Shown here: piece by piece, positions 12,381 to 22,067 of the stretch
How positions within the stretch are numbered: position 1 is the stretch's first letter
How the letters are laid out: the number at the start of each line of letters is the position of its first letter
Position numbers and translations under genes: made by a program
Assembly: GCF_022376445.1 (NCBI RefSeq)
Contig: NW_025955336.1
Location: 1-37,681 of the forward strand
From: Fomitopsis serialis
Lineage: Eukaryota > Basidiomycota > Agaricomycetes > Polyporales > Fomitopsidaceae
Length of the DNA: 37,681 nt
Direction of reading: 5' to 3'
Notes under the pieces: model-generated
The model's input: only the letters and a program-made list of their open reading frames with translations
What the model was told of the DNA's origin: nothing
Database searches by the model: none

Positions 12381-12779
12381 ATTCACTTAGTAGTAGGGAA
12401 ACATGACTGTGTACTGTTTGTATGGCTTATCTTAATAGTTTCTTGCATCGCCTCTGTTGGTAATTGGAACCAATGTTTCCAGGTGCATGATTGGCTGGCG
12501 CGACAATGTCCGACTGACGAGTGTCATCCGGGCTCAAGTCTGGGAGCTTCAACAAACATACAGATGCAATGTTGACTATCATCACTACACCAACACACTG
12601 TAAACTATAATTACTATAGTGGTAATCTTCCTCATATTTGACATGGTACAGCTATTGACCCATATAATCTACCTATGCACTCCTACATTGTACTATGGAC
12701 GAGCAGATAGTAGACGCTGACACCTACAGCCACAATACTACCTATTATGGCAATGTAGCTTTGGTGAGTGCTATGGCCC
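12381..12779. other. Non-coding gap downstream of the Plavaka gene
   Basis: No gene. A segment near 12600-12622 ends in CTATAGTG, the reverse complement of a CACTA-type terminus (CACTATAG), so this might be the right end of the Plavaka element. I did not find a matching left end, so the boundary is unproven. Confidence 0.4.
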
Positions 12780-13080
12780 CAACTGTGTTTTCCAGATGCA
12801 TTCTCTGAGATCCAGTCCTCCGCGCATCCCTCATCCACGACGAACATCTACTTCATTCCGACATCCGGACTGCCCAGTCCATTCCCTCCCCTAACTCCGA
12901 GCTCGCTGCCGGACTCGCTCTGGCCTCTCAGGGCGACAATGCACGCTGGTCCATTGACAAAGAAGGCTTCCTGCATCTTAGTGGTCACATCTACATACCG
13001 GACGTGGACGATCTCCATCTCCGGGTACTCCAATCCCGTCATGACCATCCGACCGCTGGACACTACGGTCAGAACAAGAC

Positions 13081-13114
13081 GCAAGCCCTCATGAGTAGCA
13101 AGCCCTCATGAGTA
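13081..13114. repeat. Exact 17-bp tandem duplication in the integrase ORF
   Basis: GCAAGCCCTCATGAGTA occurs twice back to back (13081-13097, 13098-13114). The extra copy shifts the frame and brings in a stop, separating GHYGQNKTQALM from RDYSWPGL. Slippage or repair is the simplest cause. Confidence 0.9.
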
Positions 13115-13645
13115 CTCCGGGACTACTCCTGGCCTGGACTCCACCTCTTTGTCAGAGACTACTGCAAGTCCTGTACCATCTGTGCACAAGCCAAAGTTCC
13201 CCGTCACCTTCCCTATGGCATGCTCAAACAACTCCCGATCCCCGAGCGACCCTGGAACTCCATCTCCATGGATCTCATTGAGCAGCTTCCGGACTCTGAT
13301 GGTTTCACCGCCATCCTCGTCGTAGTCGACCGCCTCACCAAGCAATCCATTTTCATACCTACGCATGATACCCTCACCACTCCAGAACTCGCGGACCTCT
13401 TCGTGCTCCATGTATTCTCCAAGCACGGAGTTGCTTTGCACGTCACCTCCGATTGGGGCTCGGAGTTTGTGTCCCACTTCTTCCGCTCACTTGGCAAAGC
13501 CCTAGATATGTGCCTTCACTTCACCTCCAGTTATCATCTGGAAGGCGATAGCCAAACCAAACGAGTGAACCAGACCCTGGAACAGTACATCCAGGTCTAC
13601 TGCAACTACCAGCAGGACAACTGGTCGCAACTCCACATTATTTAG

Positions 13646-14294
13646 TGTGTCTAACACATTCCAAATGTTAAAACCAGAGTGAGATTCACCCATCTCGAAC
13701 GTTGCAGCCGGCACCGGCTGGAGGGTCCGGGTCCACGTTGCAGACATTGTCGTTGCCAGTGATCCAGCCGGAGTGCATGCCGGCTGGCTCTGCCCCGTCT
13801 CCAATGTTGCGGCCAGCCTCGCCATCCCTCAATACTGTCCCCAATGATCCACCCGGCCTGTTTTCACAGTACGTTGCAACGCTCCGGCCGGACTACACCC
13901 CGACTGCCCCCCCCACTTCTCAATGATCCACCCGGCCTCTTTCACCCAATGTTGCAATGCTCCGGCCGGAGGGTATGCCGGCCGGTCATCCCTTGTTCCC
14001 AATGTTGTGGCCGGAGCAGGCAGAATTCAAAGTGGCCAGGCAGTCCACGCTGCAAACAGTCTGGCCGGTCAATAGATATAGCATTGCAAACGAGCCAGCT
14101 GGCACCGCTACAAATGGTCCGGCCAGACTTTTTGCTGGCCAAAAACACAATGTCTCGGGCCGAGGGTACAGCCAAAACTCGGCCAAAGCAGCCAGACATT
14201 TCTGGGCTGAGCTTTTGCTTCACCGACCGGGCAAGCATTGTCTCAGGCCGAGAAGTTGACAATTCTCTTGGGCCGAAGATTTGGCCAAAGCTCG
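13646..14294. mobile_element. GC-rich insertion with CCGGCCGG palindromes
   Basis: The integrase frame stops at TAG near 13645 and resumes only after 14890. The first half of the interruption is rich in CCGGC words. CCGGCCGG occurs at 13884, 13962 and 13978, and an imperfect direct repeat of about 75-80 bp starts at roughly 13844 and 13922 (CAATGATCCACCCGGCCT). Only short ORFs occur. The same palindrome clusters at both edges of the KDZ element at 17.7-26.4 kb, so this may be a non-autonomous relative or terminal fragment of that family. About 20 integrase codons are also missing, so it was not a clean insertion. Confidence 0.55.
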
Positions 14295-14470
14295 GTGAAA
14301 ACAGCCAGGCTGTCAGATTGCTATATAAGGAAATTTGGTATTGACTGGTAGTACTTCATTGATAGACTATAGTATCAATTCCCTAGTGACCAAAGATGTC
14401 TAGTTAGGCCAGGATGTGCAAAACAAGATTTACTCACAGGCTTCTTTGCACAACAAGTTAATCAATTTCT

Positions 14471-14890
14471 GAAGCCAGTTTTCTTTTCCCACACTGTTTG
14501 ACTATCTAGGATGTGTTGTTTCAATGCATAGAGTATATCCCCAACAGGAATAGTCTTATTCTTTGAAGCTGAATGCAGAACATGAGATAAGGGGTATAGA
14601 GGTTGGGTACCATGTCACACAATGTTGACTCCCTGCAGCCAATCTACATTCAAAACAATGTTTCACAACCTCTGATGGTTCATTTACCCATAGGGAGTGA
14701 ATCCTCCAAAGGAACAGTCTTACTCACATAAGCTGAATGGAGTACAGAGTTAAGGCAAGGGTGTATGGGTATACATGTCATACTGTGTTCACTTCCTGAA
14801 GCCAATATGCTTTCCCCACAATGTTCCACAATCTAGAGTAGCACATTTCAATGCAACAAGCAAGTCTCCCAAAGGGATAGTCTTATTTCT
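14471..14890. repeat. About 2.6 tandem copies of a ~163-bp unit, CpG-free
   Basis: Units start at 14471, 14635 and 14798 with GAAGCC or GCAGCC and share the order AATCTA/TATCTAG, AACAGGAATAGTCTTA, AGCTGAATG, ATGTCACAC...GTTGACT. Spacings are 164 and 163. The third copy is cut off at about 14890, exactly where the integrase frame resumes. The block contains no CG. It is probably part of the same composite insertion or a second one. Confidence 0.8.
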
Positions 14891-15623
14891 TTGCCAACAA
14901 GGGTTACAATCCGGCCCTCGCTGTTCATCCCTGATCTCACTTCCGCGTGCACGCGAGTTCGTCGTCAACTTAGACGAACTCCATACCTTACTCTGGACGA
15001 ATATCATTCAGGCCCAAGCCCGGTACCAGGTCCAAGCGGACAAACACCGTCTTCCAGCTCCGGATTTTAAGGTCGGAGATACCATCTTCGTCAAAGCCAC
15101 ACATTTCCGCTCCACGTGTCCCGCAAAGAAGTTCTCCGAAAAGAACCTAGGACCTTATACCATCATTGCCCAAGCCGGTTCACATTCCTTCATCCGGATA
15201 CTATGTGTGCTGTTCACCCAGTCTTCCACGTCTCACAGCTCGAGCCCGCAACTCCGAACACCATACTAGGACGGGTTCAGTCTCCACCTCCGCCAGTCCT
15301 TATCGACGGAGAACCGGAGTTCGAGATCTCCGAAATCCTGGACTCCAAGATTGACCGTCAATGTCATGCCTACCAGTTATTATACTATGTACACTGGGCT
15401 GGTTATGAAGGAACTGACGAGGAAACCTCCTGGATTCTTGCCACGGAACTCGAACACGCTGCGGAGCTCGTCTCAGACTTTCACACCACATATCCAACGA
15501 AACCCGGACCTTTAGCCTCACTTCCGTAGTCTCCGACTCCGTTGCATTTCTTACGGACAGGACCACACCGGAGTTACATTGGAGAAAAGAAAGAAAAGAA
15601 AATAATTGGGCTGTGCCCGTATT

Positions 15624-16605
15624 CTACTCGTCCTCCCTACCCGACCTCTCCTCGTTCTCGGGGTCGTACTCGCTGTTGGAGTCCGACGACTCCGCTTCCT
15701 CCTCCTCCATCTTCTGGAGCTTCTCCGGCTCCGTGATCTTCTCCAGCCGCTCCACCATTCCCGCAAAGTGGTGGGCGACCACCCTCTCCCTCCGATACGA
15801 CTCCTTCTTCCACTCCGTCCGCGCCTCCCGGACTTTGCGACGGAGTCCCTGGACCTCCACCAGGAGGGCCTCGAGCAACTCCGTGCTCGTCATCCCGGAG
15901 CTCGAGTCCCGCTGCCAGATCCGACGACCATCGCTCAGGAGCATCTCATACTCCTGAGCCACGGCCATCTTCTTGGAGGATCCGGCCTCCGGCTCCGGCA
16001 TCATCTCCACGTCGGAGTCCACAACCACAGACTTCGACTTTTTTGCCGACCTCTTCTTCAGCTCTGACTCTTCGGTCTTCTTCGTCCTCTTCCGAGTCAT
16101 CTCCGGCTTCTCCATCAAACCCTTGCATGCCACCTTGTTGCGCTGGCATGCAACGCAGGACTTCTTGCGTCCCATGTTCTCGAAGATGCAGTCCAGGCCA
16201 TTGACCTGGCACTGGTCGCACTCTGTGCTGTTTTCCCTTAGCTCCAAATTCCAGACCATGGCATTGGGTACTCACTGGATCACTCCAGACGACTCTGGCT
16301 CCTCTGTCGCCTTCTGCTTCTCCGTCTGCGCCTTCTTCAACTCCTCTGCCCTCTTTCCTCCACAGCCTTCTCCTCCGCCGCCGCACTCGTCCTCTGCTCC
16401 GCCTCGATGTGCTTAGCACGCTCCTCTGCCTCCTTCCGCTCCCGCTCCTCCACTTCCGCACGCACCTTTGCCTCGGCCTCTGCCTTCTCCTTCGCCTCGG
16501 CCTCCGCGCGACGTTGCGCCTCCTTTGTGGCCTTTGCCGTGTTGAGCCTCTGCTCCACCTCCTCATTGTTGTTGGTGGCATTGTTGGGGTTGTGGGCCGG
16601 ACATG
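15624..16605 (-). pseudogene. Antisense zinc-cluster-like gene inside the Ty3/gypsy 3' region
   Basis: It lies on the minus strand between the pol stop (15529) and the plus-strand 3' LTR (16753). Minus-strand reading starts near NNATNNNEEVEQRLN, passes a long Glu/Ala/Lys-rich coiled-coil segment (AEAEAKEKAEAEAKVRAEVE), then a Cys-rich region with CDQCQVNGLDC and CVACQRNKVAC, then an acidic tail ending at 15624. A 48-nt intron (16228-16275, GTGAGT...CAG) gives GVI-HTECDQC. One-base shifts near 16351 and 16600 break the frame. The two Cys clusters resemble fungal zinc-cluster domains but lack the full six-Cys spacing. Similar coiled-coil plus Cys proteins are common in Agaricomycete genomes, in my recollection near gypsy elements. 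Function unknown; DNA or RNA binding is a guess. Confidence 0.65.
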
Positions 16606-16738
16606 GTGGGGGTAATGGAGTACGGGAGTGGTGAGGGGATGGTAGTGGAAGGAAGTCAAGATGGGAAGATGTGGACTCCGAGATTTTGCAGCCTTTTATT
16701 TGGTCAGATCTCAGATCCGGGTCAATGGATCTCAAGGG

Positions 16739-16752
16739 TTTGATGGAGGCAC
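16739..16752 (+). other. Polypurine-like tract before the 3' LTR
   Basis: A mostly purine run (TTTGATGGAGGCAC) ends directly at the LTR TG. This is the expected place for the plus-strand primer of the Ty3/gypsy element and confirms its orientation. Confidence 0.55.
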
Positions 16753-16979
16753 TGTCATGTTCCATGCCACCAAGACCATCTCCGAACTCCAGTTCCGTTC
16801 TCTCCATCTCTGTTTCTCTGAACTCCGATTTTATTGTATTTGCTTAGCCTATCTTCTCCCACATTACAATTAGTGTACCACATGGTCTCTATCTTGCACG
16901 GACAATTAGCTTATTGTATTCACTCCGGTTACTAACATCTCCAGTCTTCCGTTATTGTTCTCCGTATCCCTTCCTCCGT
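16753..16979 (+). mobile_element. Truncated 3' LTR of the Ty3/gypsy element
   Basis: These 227 bp match the first 227 bp of the solo LTR at 4794 with no gaps, beginning TGTCATGTTCC where the other has TGTCACGTTCC. Similarity stops abruptly at TTCCTCCGT, so the rest of the LTR is missing. Most differences change CG in one copy to TG or CA in the other. Confidence 0.9.
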
Positions 16980-17689
16980 TTGCTGTCTCACCGTCTCGCT
17001 CACCCATGTGATGTCTTGTGTTCTCTCGCCTGCATCCTTGCATGCGCCCTCCACTCTGCCAGCTAGTAGCAACCCGCTCACCCTTGCAATGTCTGTGCCC
17101 ACTTGCCAATGGACCAGTTTACTAGTATATGTCAGTACCCGTGGACCTGTGGACTTCACATGGACAAGCAACAGCTGCCAACCACCAGGCACTTGACAAT
17201 AGTGTTAGTGTCATGGCCATGAGCTAGCAGGAGTGATGTATGGCTATATAACATTGCAGGACCCTGGCACAGATGTACCATAGTATTATTTTAGTAATTG
17301 GACTTGTGAAGAGTCAGAAAAGCAGAAGTGATACCGTATACGTGTATTGGTCATTGTACAAAGGTAGCTGTACTATGAGTGCCTTCACAGAAAAGCAGTA
17401 AAGGCATACATAGAGACTTCTGCGCCTTTGCGGTCTTTTGGCTGCCTTTCATGCCTGTAAAGTCTCTGTGGGTGTCTTGGAAGCCTTGCACATGATGAGT
17501 ATCTCTTGTAATGCCGCCCAAGTCAGATCTGGTTTTCCTGATGAAGGGGGCACACAAACGGGTGAACGAGCAGGCAAGCAGACAACTTCCTAGCAGACTG
17601 TACAGAACAGAGGCAAAGGAAGGGCAGAAAGCTCATCAAGGAGGGCAAGCGGGTGAGAACAACAGTGTGGGCAGGCAATAGAGGAGCCT
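16980..17689. other. Non-coding gap
   Basis: Seven hundred bases without a recognisable gene. A TATATAA at about 17244 and several purine-rich stretches (17580-17660) occur, but I can attach no function. Confidence 0.5.
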
Positions 17690-17815
17690 AATGAGTGGGA
17701 AATCACGTTTCGAACGGTCCACCCGGAGTGCATTTGGCCCGTTTCGAACGGTGGACCCGGGCTCGGCCAGAGCACTCCGGGTCCACCGTTCGGAGCAGCC
17801 GCCGGCAGCAACAAA

Positions 17816-17880
17816 CCGGCCGGAGGGAGGGTGGTGGTTAGGAATGGTCCGGCCGGCCTGTGGTGTAACATTCCGGCCGG
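17816..17880. repeat. Left-edge CCGGCCGG cluster
   Basis: CCGGCCGG occurs at 17816, 17849 and 17873 within 65 bp. Just left of it, TTTCGAACGGT occurs twice (near 17707 and 17741). Such arrays near transposon ends often bind transposase; that role is inference. Confidence 0.6.
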
Positions 17881-18081
17881 ACCTCAGGTGAACGACCCGG
17901 CCAGAGGCCTCGAAAAAAATAGGCTTCCTACGGTCCAGCTGGGGCTCATATCAATGATCCTGCTGGCCAAATTGGCACCAGAATTGTCAAGGGCAATCAT
18001 CCAGACAATGTGACATCAAATGAGATGGTGCATGCATGAACCAGCACCTAGCCGGGGTCACTTGAGCACTGACAATATCAC

Positions 18082-19391
18082 ATGCCTACAAACATGTGGC
18101 AAACACATGGTCACCACATGTTGCCCATCAGGTCCTCCACATTGTGCACACTTGTCGCACAACTCTTCTCCAATCCCCCCCCACTCTCCAACATGACTAC
18201 CGCACAGATCAGCACCCAATTTCGTTCCTACCTGAAGGGGACATATTTACACTGGCTGTCTCACATGCAGGAGGGCCAGTCGATGAAGCCCGAGCCACTT
18301 CCGGGACTCTTCCTGGATGTGTATATGATACGCCAGGCGACAAATGCTGGCAAGATGTTGGCTCAGGCTTATTGTAACCAAAGTGAGCTTCCATTGACCG
18401 CCATCGTAAGCTTGGCTAACACTCCACTTGGAGGGAGCGTTGAATGGGACACATTGACTTATCCGATGACAACACCGAGCGATGAAGAAGCCGAGAACGT
18501 ACAGTACAAGGCGTGCAAGGAGCCTGCGGCCATCGAAGATAGTGCCGGCCGGATTCTTTTGTGGCATCTCCCCGGCGTAATCACACCGTACTACCAGGTA
18601 TGCGAGGTCGCCAGGCAGACATCACACCGGTTGTTAACAATCAAGCAGCAGTTCATATGGGACACCGCAGGTCAACTGGAATCACTGTTCCTCCGCTACC
18701 CCCCACCACCACCGAGAAGTGCAGACAAGATATCAACAACTACCGCAATGCGGATGAATGTCCAATCTTCCCGCCGTCATGCTTATCTGCCTCGCCCGGC
18801 TGGTTTCAGCAGGGTCATACGGTGCGCATCCGTGGCGTACTGATCATCATATGTTGTATTAATCCGCAACAGGGTACTACAGGTCCACCCCAGGTATCGC
18901 GGCTGTTGAGGGAACCGACCTCGCTCGCCCAACCGTGGCTCTCGGTGATGGAGCACCCCCATATCATCCTCTCGGCGATGCTCGAGATAATCCATCCGGA
19001 CCTCTATTCAAGTGGCGTGGCGTCGATCAATGCACTGTGCAACGACCCGGACCACGCTAGCATCGCCGAGATATGGAACACACCATTCAACGCCTTATCG
19101 GTGATTGCCAACCGGGCCAGTCCATTTCACCGAGACGTACTCTCGGCGAAGCACTGGTACGATATGATTCTCACGCTCGGCAGAGACAAGACCTTGCATA
19201 TGGAGTATCCTACTTTGGGAATGAAGATGCCATACTACAGTGGCACCATGGAGGTATTTTCTGGCTGTTGCATACCTCATGCCGTACGGCAATCGACCCA
19301 GGAGTGCTTGTGCTTATCTTATTATATGCGTGAGGCGGTACATGCATGGACAAACGCTCCCCCAGCGGATTGGCGGATGGACTCGGAGTAG
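18082..19391 (+). pseudogene. TET/JBP-family 2-oxoglutarate/Fe(II) dioxygenase
   Basis: TET/JBP enzymes oxidise 5-methylcytosine or thymine in DNA. The C-terminal part carries the family core: NRASPFHRD with the iron-binding HxD (His codon 19128, Asp codon 19134), KHWYDMILTLGR, YYSGTMEVFSG, the distal His in IPHAV (19278), and CLSYYMREAVH. Upstream I read GRILLWHLPGVITPYY and DECPIFPP...WFQQGHT, also family-like. Introns at 18598-18651 and 18822-18872 fit; the second is phase 0. The frame before 18700 and the one containing DECPIFPP do not match without a shift between 18652 and 18735, near a six-C run. The N-terminus before 18400 is uncertain, with two competing frames. All visible catalytic residues are intact, so the core looks conserved although the gene appears broken. 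Stop is at 19389-19391. Confidence 0.85.
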
Positions 19392-19637
19392 CTGTATAAC
19401 CTTACACTGTGTTTACAATATATATGGAACTGTTGATGTGCTCGGCGGTTTCATCTTCACCATAACTGTACAGGTATAGCAGACAGTCTGGCCTAGCCAG
19501 CTGCCTTGCTGCCCAATCATTCTGCCGGTGTTTGATTCGGCCGGCCGGTGCACATAACAACATCAAAGCCTTCCCTGTCATATCACGAGATGTAAATACC
19601 GGTGCAAACACGACTGTACACTAATGGGACATCCCGA

Positions 19638-20701
19638 CTATCCATCATGCAACTCTGATGCAGGACGGGGTGGCGAAGAGCCCGCCACGGCACTCGGCGC
19701 TTCTCCTGGCTGCAAGACCGCTAACTCGGCCACCTTCACTTGGTCCACCGCCCGCCAGTAATCGACCTCTGCCTGGATGTATAGATCCATGCCGGCCATT
19801 GATTCACCAAGACTATCCAACCAATTCAGGGCTTGGACTGGCACGTTTGGGGGCATGTTCTCCGGTGAGATCACACCTGGCTCGGGTATTTTTGGGAGCA
19901 CAGGGAGGTGGATGCGGTCGGTGTGAGCTCTCACTTCGTCCTAGTTTTTATTGTATAAGTCCCATGTAATGTGAATGTGCTGTGTAAAACCTACCCGGAG
20001 CTTCTCCACATGCAGCCGGCCATCAAGATGCTGGAGTTGCTGTTGGGCGGCCTTCAATTGCTCGGCGACCATCTCTTGGATTTTGGCCTGCTCGGTCGTG
20101 ATGTCATCAGCGCATCTTCGATTTGATCCCGGACTTGAGGCGGATCTTCCATCCAGGCACCGACCTGCCCCTCTGTCGTGGCATGAATATCCGGAAAGGC
20201 CGGAGAGAATTGGTCAGTTACCTGGTTCACCAGAGTGCTCGGCGTGCAGCGAGGATGTCTCCGGCTGCGGCGGTTGAGCGACATCCGCTGCTCGGAAGCC
20301 AAGGATCATGTCCACCAGGACCTCCTCCTGGGTCTTACCCTCCAGCAGCATGATGTGCAGTACTTGTCCATCACTTCCCTGAGACCCAGTTCCTCGGCCA
20401 CATCGGGCTTCATCAGCCGCTCGAAGCCGAGCATCATGGCTGCCAGCGACTAGTGCATCAGTGGTTACTATGGTGCAGACACGTAAGTATGGATTGATCG
20501 CACCGTATAATGGATCATTGCTATGTATGGTAATTCTCCATTCTCCGTCGGGCGCAACTCCTGCCAGGCGAACTTGCCGAGAAGGTCCTTTGCAGTACTG
20601 TTGAGAAGAGGGCCGAGAGTGGAACGCATAGTGCAGCAGTGATTGAAAAGTAGCGGGGTGTTGTGGTGCTCGGTGCCTTCGGCAATGAAGGTTAAGAGCA
20701 A
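19638..20701 (-). pseudogene. Unidentified gene of the KDZ element
   Basis: It lies between the TET/JBP gene (+) and the KDZ transposase (-). Minus-strand fragments read in order: GTEHHNTPLLFNHCCTMRST, LLGKFAWQELRP, LAAMMLGFERLMKPDVAEEL, EGKTQEEVLVDMILGFRAAD, VTDQFSPAFPDIHATTEGQV, GAWMEDPPQVRDQIEDA, a coiled-coil stretch EQAKIQEMVAEQLKAAQQQL, and a last exon with VQALNWLDSLGESM ending at 19638. The pieces lie in different frames and need introns or frameshifts to join; a shift near 20110 is clear. I recognise no domain. Its place inside the element suggests an accessory transposon protein. Confidence 0.5.
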
Positions 20702-20744
20702 ATGATACGATCGTTATCTTCAACAAGCCACACACACCCGTCAC

Positions 20745-21575
20745 ATGCCTGGTGTGGCTCGCACGTGCTGAGGCACCGCCGGCGGCTCCGCATAAGGTTA
20801 AGCGTCACACACACATGCCGAGTGTTTGCCGACACGGGGATCTTCCCAGGGTTGTGTGTCACTGTGGCGCATTAATGGTGGACAGTGCCTCTTGCACATC
20901 ATCCACCACCAAAATACTGTTCACTCAGCATGGCCCTGGATATGGTAAGTCATCGGCCGGCCGAGACAATCTCCCTTGGCTGATACACAATAGCATCCCC
21001 GCTCTGGACCATATCCCTGGCTGAGGGGAGAGTTGATGGTGTTTGCATTTTCAACCGCGTGAGCAAATCCCACGGTTCATCCTATCCGTTTTTACTGACT
21101 AAATGTTGCAGCCACGCCGAGGTAGTGCCCTTCCGCCAATGCATACACTATCAGCCGGTATTTCTTCGGGCATGTGGTCATGTCAGTGACCCAGAGAACA
21201 GCCGAGAAAGTGTGGAGATGCCGGAGATGGACGGCCGGCTGGCATTCCTCATGATACTCATTGATTGGGTGGAGATCCGGGACATTTGATTGATACCTGA
21301 GTTATGTTTTGTCATTTGCTCTCTTTTGTAATTCATTATGCTGTGCTGCCTACTTCTCACAACTGAAACTTATATATTGGTAACTTTCTAACACCCAGAG
21401 ACTGAGCACAACTCTCAGGTTATGTCTGAGTTGATAGCGCTGACAATCCCTCTAACTCAGTTGCTGACAGTCCTCTATACGAAATGAGGTGTTTTCATAG
21501 CCACCAAGACCATAATTGGGCACAGGGACCCCTTGTCTGTCCGCCCGGCGAAAGGATGCTCTCTCTCGGGCCGCA
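20745..21575. other. Non-coding gap inside the KDZ element
   Basis: Short ORFs occur on both strands without recognisable domains. A CGGCCGGCCG cluster sits near 20955. This may be the 5' region of the unidentified gene. Confidence 0.4.
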
Positions 21576-21806
21576 CTTCGGTGTTCGCTCGGCCGAGACT
21601 TCGGTGTTCGCTCGGCCCGAGACTTCGGCGTTGCTCGGCCCGAGGGTTCGGCCGTTGCTCGCCGAGGTCGGCCGTATGCTCGGCCGAACTTCGGCCGTAT
21701 GCTCGCCCGAGGTTTCGGGAATTCGCTCGGCCGAGGTTCGGCGCTTCGCTCGCCCGAGGGTTCGGTGGTCTTCTCGGCCCCAGAGTTCTGCGGTGTGCTC
21801 GGGCGG
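21576..21806. repeat. GC-rich minisatellite, about ten units of 22-24 bp
   Basis: Degenerate units of the form CTTCGGTGTTCGCTCGGCCGAGA repeat about ten times. Most contain the palindrome CTCGGCCGAG or a variant (CTCGGCCCGAG, CTCGCCCGAGG). Open frames run through it on both strands, as expected for a stop-poor repeat, so I do not call it coding. It lies upstream of the unidentified gene and beyond the end of the KDZ transposase. Confidence 0.85.
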
Positions 21807-22067
21807 AGTGGTTTCGCACATGAAGGGACGAGGAGGCGAGAGTATGCGTTGTGGTTAATGCCATTGAGACATGATGGCCAGGTCGGGCGTCTTGGGGTAG
21901 CTTACTAAGTCTCCTCGGTGTATGTACTCGGTGTTGTCTTGCAGGCAACCCTTCAGCACCATGGTCGCCGGAAGCTTTACGTTCTGCTCGGCAGGCCATG
22001 GTAGCAACATACAGTCATGAATTCAGCCAAAGTTCAATATATTCGTAACATAAACTGCCGGGTCTCA

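Larger units (their letters stand above)
12830..15529 (+). pseudogene. Ty3/gypsy pol 3' part: integrase and chromodomain, interrupted
   Basis: Integrase joins retroelement cDNA to the chromosome; the terminal chromodomain steers it to modified histones. I see a zinc-binding region (HDHPTAGHYGQNKT, YCKSCTICAQ), core segments NSISMDLIEQLP, TSDWGSEF and SQTKRVNQTLEQYI, then after a 1.2-kb interruption FANKGYNPAL, KVGDTIFVKATHF, VHPVFHVSQLEPA and the chromodomain (FEISEILDSKIDRQCHAY, LYYVHWAGYEG, ETSWILATELEHA), ending at TAG 15527-15529. In this family the catalytic glutamate normally sits where this copy has Lys in QTKRVNQ, so the active site is lost. Further lesions are a 17-bp duplication at 13081-13114, a frameshift near 14945 and another near 15200. 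Gag, protease, reverse transcriptase and RNase H are absent, so the copy is 5' truncated. The 3' LTR lies at 16753. Confidence 0.88.

Noticed and set aside
12590..12625. CTATAGTG as the right inverted repeat of a CACTA-type element
   Set aside because: No matching CACTATAG left end was found, so I only mention it in the gap note.
16337..16807. Start of the antisense gene inside the LTR (ATG near 16766)
   Set aside because: The frame is open, but the translated LTR part shows no coding character; the protein-like part begins near 16605.
21475..21999. Long ORFs on both strands through the minisatellite
   Set aside because: The repeat lacks stop codons in several frames, so open frames arise by composition. 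The translations are simple repeats without domain character.
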